From Fen-999 sp964469455 (lineage in GTDB: Bacteria; Pseudomonadota; Gammaproteobacteria; Burkholderiales; Rhodocyclaceae), in contig CAYXZX010000109.1 in NCBI GenBank assembly GCA_964469455.1, forward strand, positions 1-9,393: DNA of 9,393 bases, in the 5' to 3' direction. The translations under genes and the position numbers were made by a program. The notes beneath the pieces are model-generated. The model was not told the DNA's origin. It saw only the letters and a program-made list of their open reading frames with translations, and did no database searches. How positions within the stretch are numbered: position 1 is the stretch's first letter; every line of letters starts with the position of its first letter. Shown piece after piece: positions 5,461-9,393 of the stretch.

Positions 5461-6414
5461 ATACCAACCATGCCCGCCCAGCAGACCAACCAGCCCCTGC
5501 CCGCCGGCTTCCCGCTCGACCGCTACCGCATCGAGCGGCAACTTTCGCTCGGCGGCTTCTCGATCGTCTATCTCGCCTACGACGAGGATGGCCAGCCGGT
5601 GGCAATCAAGGAATACCTGCCCAATTCGCTGGCGCTGCGCGGTTCGGGGCAGATCGCGCCGGCCATCGCCGAGGAATACCTGCCGGCCTTCCGCCATGGC
5701 ATGAAGTGCTTCTTCGAGGAAGGCCGCGCCCTCGCCCACCTGAACCACCCCAACGTCGTGCGCGTTCTCAACTTCTTCCGCGCCAACGACACGGTATACA
5801 TGGTCATGCAGTACGAGCGCGGCCGAACCCTGCAGGAGCACATCAGCAAGCACAAGGGCGCCATCGGCGAGGCATTCGTCCGCAACGTGTTCACGCGCCT
5901 GCTCAACGGCCTGCGCGAAGTCCATGCCCAGCGGTTGCTGCACCTCGACATCAAGCCCTCCAACATCTACCTGCGCACCGATGGCAATCCGGTGCTGCTC
6001 GATTTCGGCGCGGCGCGCCAGGCGCTCGGCAACGACGGCCCCATGCTCAAGCCAATGTATACGCCGGGCTATGCCGCGCCGGAACAGTACAAGGCGCCCG
6101 ACCAGATGGGTCCGTGGACCGACATGTACTCGATCGGCGCCTCGATGTACGCCTGCCTGGCTGGTACGGCGCCGCAGGCCGCCGACCGCCGGCTGGAGGG
6201 CCAGACCCTGCAGCCGGCACTGGCGCGCTGGCCGGGCAAGTACTCCATGCAGCTGCTGGAAACCATCGACTGGTGCATGACGCTCGACTACCTGGAGCGG
6301 CCGATGAGCGTCTTCGAGTTGCAGAAGGCACTGGCCGAACGCCATCACGTCGCGCACGAACCTTCCTGGCTCGACAACCTGAGCCGTCACTTCAAGCAAC
6401 TGATCCGCAAATGA
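5449..6414 (+). CDS. Soluble bacterial Ser/Thr protein kinase (Hanks type, non-RD)
   Basis: Transfers phosphate from ATP to protein Ser/Thr residues; substrates unknown. Seen, numbered from the ATG at 5449 (321 residues): a glycine-rich loop L-S-L-G-G-F-S-I-V-Y (32-41); beta-3 lysine in A-I-K-E-Y-L-P (Lys54); a probable helix-C glutamate (Glu91); catalytic loop H-L-D-I-K-P-S-N (165-172) with Asp167, Lys169 and Asn172; D-F-G (185-187); and A-P-E-Q (210-213). All catalytic residues are present, but the usual HRD arginine is Leu166, making this a non-RD kinase. The activation segment has almost no Ser/Thr (Thr205 only). After the kinase fold there is only a short basic tail, with no membrane segment, PASTA or sensor domain, so it is probably cytoplasmic. 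A second ATG at 5470 is an equally plausible start, as neither has a clear Shine-Dalgarno. The stop overlaps the phosphatase ATG by four bases, implying a paired kinase/phosphatase switch. Confidence 0.93.
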   Translation: MAASIPTMPAQQTNQPLPAGFPLDRYRIERQLSLGGFSIVYLAYDEDGQPVAIKEYLPNSLALRGSGQIAPAIAEEYLPAFRHGMKCFFEEGRALAHLNHPNVVRVLNFFRANDTVYMVMQYERGRTLQEHISKHKGAIGEAFVRNVFTRLLNGLREVHAQRLLHLDIKPSNIYLRTDGNPVLLDFGAARQALGNDGPMLKPMYTPGYAAPEQYKAPDQMGPWTDMYSIGASMYACLAGTAPQAADRRLEGQTLQPALARWPGKYSMQLLETIDWCMTLDYLERPMSVFELQKALAERHHVAHEPSWLDNLSRHFKQLIRK

Positions 6415-7322
6415 AATTCACCATCTACCAGGAAAGCCGCATCGGCCAGCGGCGCAACAACCAGGACCGCATCGCCCACTGCTACTCGCGCGACGCCCTG
6501 CTGATGGTGCTCGCGGACGGCATGGGCGGCCATCTCCACGGCGAGGTCGCGGCCCAGATCGCCGTCCAGTACCTCACCGAGGCCTTCCAGCGCGAGGCCA
6601 CGCCACGCCTCGATGATCCCTTCCGTTTCCTCGCCGACGGCCTGGAGAACGCCCATCACGCCATCGTCGATTACACGGACGAGCGCGACCTGCCCGACGC
6701 GCCGCGCACCACCTGCGTCGTCTGCGTCATCCAGGACAACATCGCCTACTGGGCCCACGCCGGCGATTCGCGCCTGTACCTCTTGCGCGGCGACCGTGTC
6801 CTCACGCGCACGCGCGACCATTCGCGCGTGCAGATGATGGTGGACGATGGCGTGATCACCGAGCATGAAGCCCTGCGTCATCCCGCCCGCAACCGCGTCT
6901 TTTCCTGTCTGGGCGGCGACGTCGCACCGCAGATCGACTTCTCGCGGCGGACGCCGCTGAAAGCTGGTGATGTGCTCCTGCTCTGCTCGGACGGCTTCTG
7001 GGCGCCGCTGGGTGGCGACGAGCTTGAGCGCGGCTATGTGACGGGTGACGTCATGGCGGTCACGCCGGCCATGATGGACCGCGCCGAGGAACTGGCCGGC
7101 GAATCCGGCGATAATCTTTCCGTGGTGGCCGTCCATTGGCAGGAAGGCTACGAGGAAGACACCACGAGCGGCGTCGCGACCGAAACCATGCCGCTCGATG
7201 CCCACACCACCCAGATGCAGGGCTTCGACAAGGACCGCACCGCCGAGCCCGATCTCACCGAGGACGACATCGAGCGCGCCATCGCCGAAATCCAGAACGC
7301 CATCAACAAGTATTCGAAATAG
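6411..7322 (+). CDS. PP2C-family Ser/Thr protein phosphatase
   Basis: Metal-dependent (Mn/Mg) phosphatase that probably reverses the action of the kinase encoded just upstream. Seen in 303 residues: R-R-N-N-Q-D-R (Asp19), L-A-D-G-M-G-G-H (metal-binding Asp36 and Gly37), H-A-G-D-S-R (116-121), D-H-S (136-138), C-S-D-G-F-W (Asp194) and G-D-N (233-235). These are the standard PP2C metal and structural motifs in order, so the enzyme should be active. The catalytic fold ends near residue 244. A further tail of about 58 residues (245-303) is acidic and Thr-rich, and ends in a predicted amphipathic helix (about 283-301); I recognise no domain in it. There is no signal peptide or membrane segment. 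The ATG at 6411 overlaps the kinase stop (ATGA). The frame extends further upstream inside the kinase gene, but that part is a shadow without PP2C resemblance. The stop TAG runs into the Shine-Dalgarno of rph. Confidence 0.94.
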   Translation: MKFTIYQESRIGQRRNNQDRIAHCYSRDALLMVLADGMGGHLHGEVAAQIAVQYLTEAFQREATPRLDDPFRFLADGLENAHHAIVDYTDERDLPDAPRTTCVVCVIQDNIAYWAHAGDSRLYLLRGDRVLTRTRDHSRVQMMVDDGVITEHEALRHPARNRVFSCLGGDVAPQIDFSRRTPLKAGDVLLLCSDGFWAPLGGDELERGYVTGDVMAVTPAMMDRAEELAGESGDNLSVVAVHWQEGYEEDTTSGVATETMPLDAHTTQMQGFDKDRTAEPDLTEDDIERAIAEIQNAINKYSK

Positions 7323-7334
7323 GAGACTACTCCC

Positions 7335-8051
7335 ATGAGACCCAGCGGCCGCCAGCCGGACCAGCTTCGCCCCCTCACCATCACCCGCGGCTTCACCATG
7401 CACGCGGAAGGCAGCGTGCTGGTGGCTTTTGGCAACACCAAGGTGCTGTGCACCGCCAGCATCGAAGAAAGCGTGCCCGGCTTCCTCAAGGGCAAGGGCC
7501 GAGGCTGGGTGACCGCCGAATACGGCATGTTGCCGCGCTCCACACACACGCGGACGGCGCGCGAAGCGGCCAAGGGCAAGCAGTCCGGCCGCACGCAGGA
7601 AATCCAGCGGCTGATCGGCCGGTCCTTGCGCGCGGTGACCGATCTCAAGGCGCTCGGCGAGCGGCAGGTGACGCTCGACTGCGATGTCCTGCAGGCCGAC
7701 GGCGGCACCCGCTGTGCCTCGATCACCGGCGCCTGTGTCGCCCTGCACGACGCCTGCAACGCACTGGTCGCGCAGGGCAAACTGCCGGTCAGTCCGATGC
7801 GCGACTACATCGCCGCCGTCTCGGTCGGCATCTTCGAGGGGGTACCCGTTCTCGACCTCGACTATGAGGAAGATTCCTCGTGCGATACCGACATGAATGT
7901 CGTCATGACCGGCAGCGGCGGCATCGTCGAAGTGCAGGGCACTGCAGAGGGCGCGCCCTTCAGCCGCGCCGAAATGGAGGCCCTGCTCGACCTCGCCACC
8001 GCCGGCATCGGCCAGATCGTCACCGCCCAGCAGGAAGCCTTGCCGAGATGA
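7335..8051 (+). CDS. rph: Ribonuclease PH
   Basis: RNase PH is a phosphate-dependent 3'-5' exoribonuclease that trims tRNA precursor 3' ends and works as a hexameric ring. Seen: 238 residues, the full length of the E. coli protein. It opens with R-P-S-G-R and has I-T-R-G-F; W-V-T-A-E-Y-G-M-L-P-R (58-68); the phosphate-site arginine Arg86 in S-G-R-T-Q-E-I-Q-R-L-I-G-R; D-G-G-T-R (122-126); and the acidic metal-binding stretch D-L-D-Y-E-E-D leading to D-T-D-M-N-V-V-M (174-191). It ends with P-F-S-R and a C-terminal helix, with no sign of the truncation known from E. coli K-12. AGGAG (7321-7325) lies nine bases before the ATG at 7335 and overlaps the phosphatase stop codon. The gene's own stop overlaps the rdgB ATG (ATGA). 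Confidence 0.97.
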   Translation: MRPSGRQPDQLRPLTITRGFTMHAEGSVLVAFGNTKVLCTASIEESVPGFLKGKGRGWVTAEYGMLPRSTHTRTAREAAKGKQSGRTQEIQRLIGRSLRAVTDLKALGERQVTLDCDVLQADGGTRCASITGACVALHDACNALVAQGKLPVSPMRDYIAAVSVGIFEGVPVLDLDYEEDSSCDTDMNVVMTGSGGIVEVQGTAEGAPFSRAEMEALLDLATAGIGQIVTAQQEALPR

Positions 8052-8638
8052 AACAACTCGTCCTCGCCTCCAACAACGCCGGCAAGCTGCGCGAATTTTC
8101 GGCACTGCTCGCCACCGTCGATTTCGAAGTACTGCCGCAGGCGCACTTCAACGTGCCGGAAGCGGAAGAGCCGCACGGCACCTTCGTCGAGAACGCCATC
8201 GCCAAGGCGCGGCACGCGGCGAAGCTCACCGGCCTGCCGGCGCTGGCGGATGACTCCGGCATCTGCGTCGAGGCGCTCGGCGGCGCGCCGGGCGTCTATT
8301 CGGCACGATTTGCCGGGGAGCCGAAGTCCGACCAGCGCAACAACGAGAAGCTGATCGCCGACCTCAAGGACAAGACCGACCGGCGCGCACACTATTACTG
8401 CATCCTCGTCTTCGTGCGCCACGCCGACGACCCGCAGCCGATCATCGCCGAGGGCGAGTGGTGGGGCGAGATCGTCGACACGCCGCGTGGCGCCAACGGC
8501 TTCGGCTACGACCCCTACTTCTGGCTGCCCGAGTTCGGCTGCACCGCCGCCGAACTGGCATCGGAAAAGAAGAACGGCATCTCGCATCGCGGCGTCGCCT
8601 TGGCCAAGCTGATGGAGCGGCTGAAGTCCCGGCGTTGA
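8048..8638 (+). CDS. rdgB: Non-canonical purine NTP pyrophosphatase RdgB (dITP/XTP)
   Basis: Hydrolyses dITP, ITP and XTP to the monophosphate and pyrophosphate, keeping deaminated purines out of DNA and RNA. Seen in 196 residues (E. coli RdgB has 197): the nucleotide-binding start L-A-S-N-N-A-G-K (6-13); T-F-V-E-N-A (45-50); the catalytic pair in A-D-D-S-G-I (Asp68, Asp69); P-G-V-Y-S-A-R-F (81-88); the family stretch G-F-G-Y-D-P; and near the end S-H-R-G, the base-recognition segment. All key residues are present. The ATG at 8048 overlaps the rph stop by four bases; the gene stop TGA in turn overlaps the hemW TTG. Pairing of rph with rdgB and hemW is common in Proteobacteria. Confidence 0.97.
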   Translation: MKQLVLASNNAGKLREFSALLATVDFEVLPQAHFNVPEAEEPHGTFVENAIAKARHAAKLTGLPALADDSGICVEALGGAPGVYSARFAGEPKSDQRNNEKLIADLKDKTDRRAHYYCILVFVRHADDPQPIIAEGEWWGEIVDTPRGANGFGYDPYFWLPEFGCTAAELASEKKNGISHRGVALAKLMERLKSRR

Positions 8639-9393
8639 TTCCGCTCTCGCTCTATGTCCATTTTCCGTGGTGCCTGCGGAAATGCCCCTATTGCGACTTC
8701 AATTCGCACGAGATCCGCTCGACAATCCCTGAAGCGGATTACGTCGATGCCCTGCTGGCGGATCTCGAAGCGGCGCTGCCGGAGGTTTGGGGCCGCACGG
8801 TGCAGACCCTGTTCATCGGCGGCGGCACGCCCAGCCTGATGTCGGCTGCCGGACTCGACCGGCTGCTGGCCGGCGTCCGGTCACGGCTGACTTTGGCGCC
8901 GATGGCAGAGATGACCCTTGAAGCGAATCCCGGCGCCATCGAGGCGGACAAGTTCGCGGCCTTCCGCGCCGCCGGCGTGAACCGGCTGTCGCTGGGCATC
9001 CAGAGCCTGGAGGACACCAAGCTGCGGGCGCTCGGACGCATCCATTCGTCTGACGAGGCGAGGCGCGCCATCGAACTGGCGCTGCGCCACTTCGAACGCG
9101 TCAATGTCGACCTCATGTACGCGCTGCCAGCCCAGACGCTGGCCGAAGCGCGGCGCGACATCGAGACCGCCATCGCCTACGGTCCCGGACACATCTCCGC
9201 GTACCACCTGACCATCGAGCCGAACACGGCTTTCGGCCACGCATCGCCGATAGTCCCCGACGACGACCTCGCCGCCGACATGCAGGAGATGGTCGAGGCA
9301 ACGCTGGCCGCCGCCGGCTACGCGCATTACGAGACGTCGGCTTTCGCTCAGGATGGACAGCGATGCCGGCACAATCTCAACTACTGGCGGTTC
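8635..9393 (+). CDS. hemW: Radical SAM haem chaperone HemW (N-terminal 253 residues, cut by window edge)
   Basis: HemW is a radical SAM protein related to HemN, formerly annotated as oxygen-independent coproporphyrinogen III oxidase; studied members bind haem and insert it into respiratory proteins. Seen: Y-V-H-F-P-W-C-L-R-K-C-P-Y-C-D-F, the [4Fe-4S]/SAM motif C-x3-C-x2-C with Cys13, Cys17 and Cys20. Phe22 takes the place of the extra cysteine found in true HemN (CxxxCxxCxC), which points to HemW. Further on are F-I-G-G-G-T-P-S (60-67), L-E-A-N-P-G, N-R-L-S-L-G-I-Q-S-L, N-V-D-L-M-Y-A-L-P, L-T-I-E-P-N-T and C-R-H-N-L-N-Y-W. The start is TTG at 8635, overlapping the rdgB stop as TTGA: the conserved P-L-S-L-Y-V-H begins right after it, no ATG or GTG lies close in frame, and no strong ribosome site is visible, so reinitiation after rdgB is likely. 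The last third or so lies beyond the window. Confidence 0.94.
   Translation, partial: MIPLSLYVHFPWCLRKCPYCDFNSHEIRSTIPEADYVDALLADLEAALPEVWGRTVQTLFIGGGTPSLMSAAGLDRLLAGVRSRLTLAPMAEMTLEANPGAIEADKFAAFRAAGVNRLSLGIQSLEDTKLRALGRIHSSDEARRAIELALRHFERVNVDLMYALPAQTLAEARRDIETAIAYGPGHISAYHLTIEPNTAFGHASPIVPDDDLAADMQEMVEATLAAAGYAHYETSAFAQDGQRCRHNLNYWRF

Noticed and set aside
5349..5489. N-terminal extension of YicC up to 5489, which resembles a signal peptide
   Set aside because: It would overlap the divergent kinase start, and family members begin at the M-I-Q-S-M-T-G-Y signature. The hydrophobic stretch is translated promoter DNA.
5706..6410. Long upstream extension of the PP2C reading frame inside the kinase gene
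   Set aside because: The PP2C fold starts at the ATG at 6411; the upstream part is an out-of-frame shadow of the kinase, rich in Arg and Pro.
6387..8105. A 572-codon open frame on the minus strand opposite the PP2C gene and rph
   Set aside because: The opposite strand carries well-conserved PP2C and RNase PH motifs throughout; this frame has low-complexity composition and no recognisable domain.
1..9393. Search by eye for tRNA, rRNA, CRISPR arrays, transposase genes, att sites or defence systems
   Set aside because: None seen. All large frames are explained by conserved housekeeping or respiration genes, and gene spacing leaves no room for an unrecognised cassette.

Overview
The window looks like a chromosomal segment of a high-GC betaproteobacterium, most likely a Rhodocyclales-type denitrifier. 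Three things point there: the DUF3460 small protein, a family I associate with Betaproteobacteria; the gmk-rpoZ-spoT order; and a Ser/Thr kinase plus PP2C phosphatase pair sitting between yicC and rph. This assignment is inference from gene content and protein resemblance, not from a marker gene. I see no rRNA, tRNA, CRISPR array, insertion sequence or prophage gene. Coding density is very high, and the longest non-coding gap is about 130-165 bases.

Left block (minus strand, positions 1-5348). Read in the direction of transcription, the order is yicC, gmk, rpoZ, spoT and a DUF3460 gene, then a gap, then napD and napA (napA runs off the left edge). The first five are packed with 3-29 base gaps and look like one operon: an RNase-family protein, guanylate kinase, RNA polymerase omega and the bifunctional ppGpp synthetase/hydrolase. 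The nap genes look like a separate unit. Their upstream gap holds a perfect-half-site FNR/DNR-type box (TTGAC-N4-GTCAA) at the right distance from a plausible -10, so periplasmic nitrate reductase is probably induced under low oxygen or by nitrogen oxides.

Right block (plus strand, positions 5449-9393). The order is Ser/Thr protein kinase, PP2C phosphatase, rph (RNase PH), rdgB (dITP/XTP pyrophosphatase) and hemW (radical SAM haem chaperone, cut by the right edge). Kinase/phosphatase (ATGA), rph/rdgB (ATGA) and rdgB/hemW (TTGA) each overlap by four bases, which suggests one translationally coupled operon. The two blocks diverge from a gap of about 100 bases (5349-5448).

Together the genes are mostly housekeeping: guanine nucleotide and alarmone metabolism, RNA processing, nucleotide-pool cleaning and haem delivery, with an anaerobic respiration operon on the left flank. 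I found no convincing undescribed system. The points most worth a second look are the FNR-type nap promoter, the non-RD kinase with its coupled phosphatase and odd C-terminal tail, a 22-base perfect palindrome lying on the codons for the SpoT hydrolase motif, and a KxKD variant of the SpoT synthetase motif.
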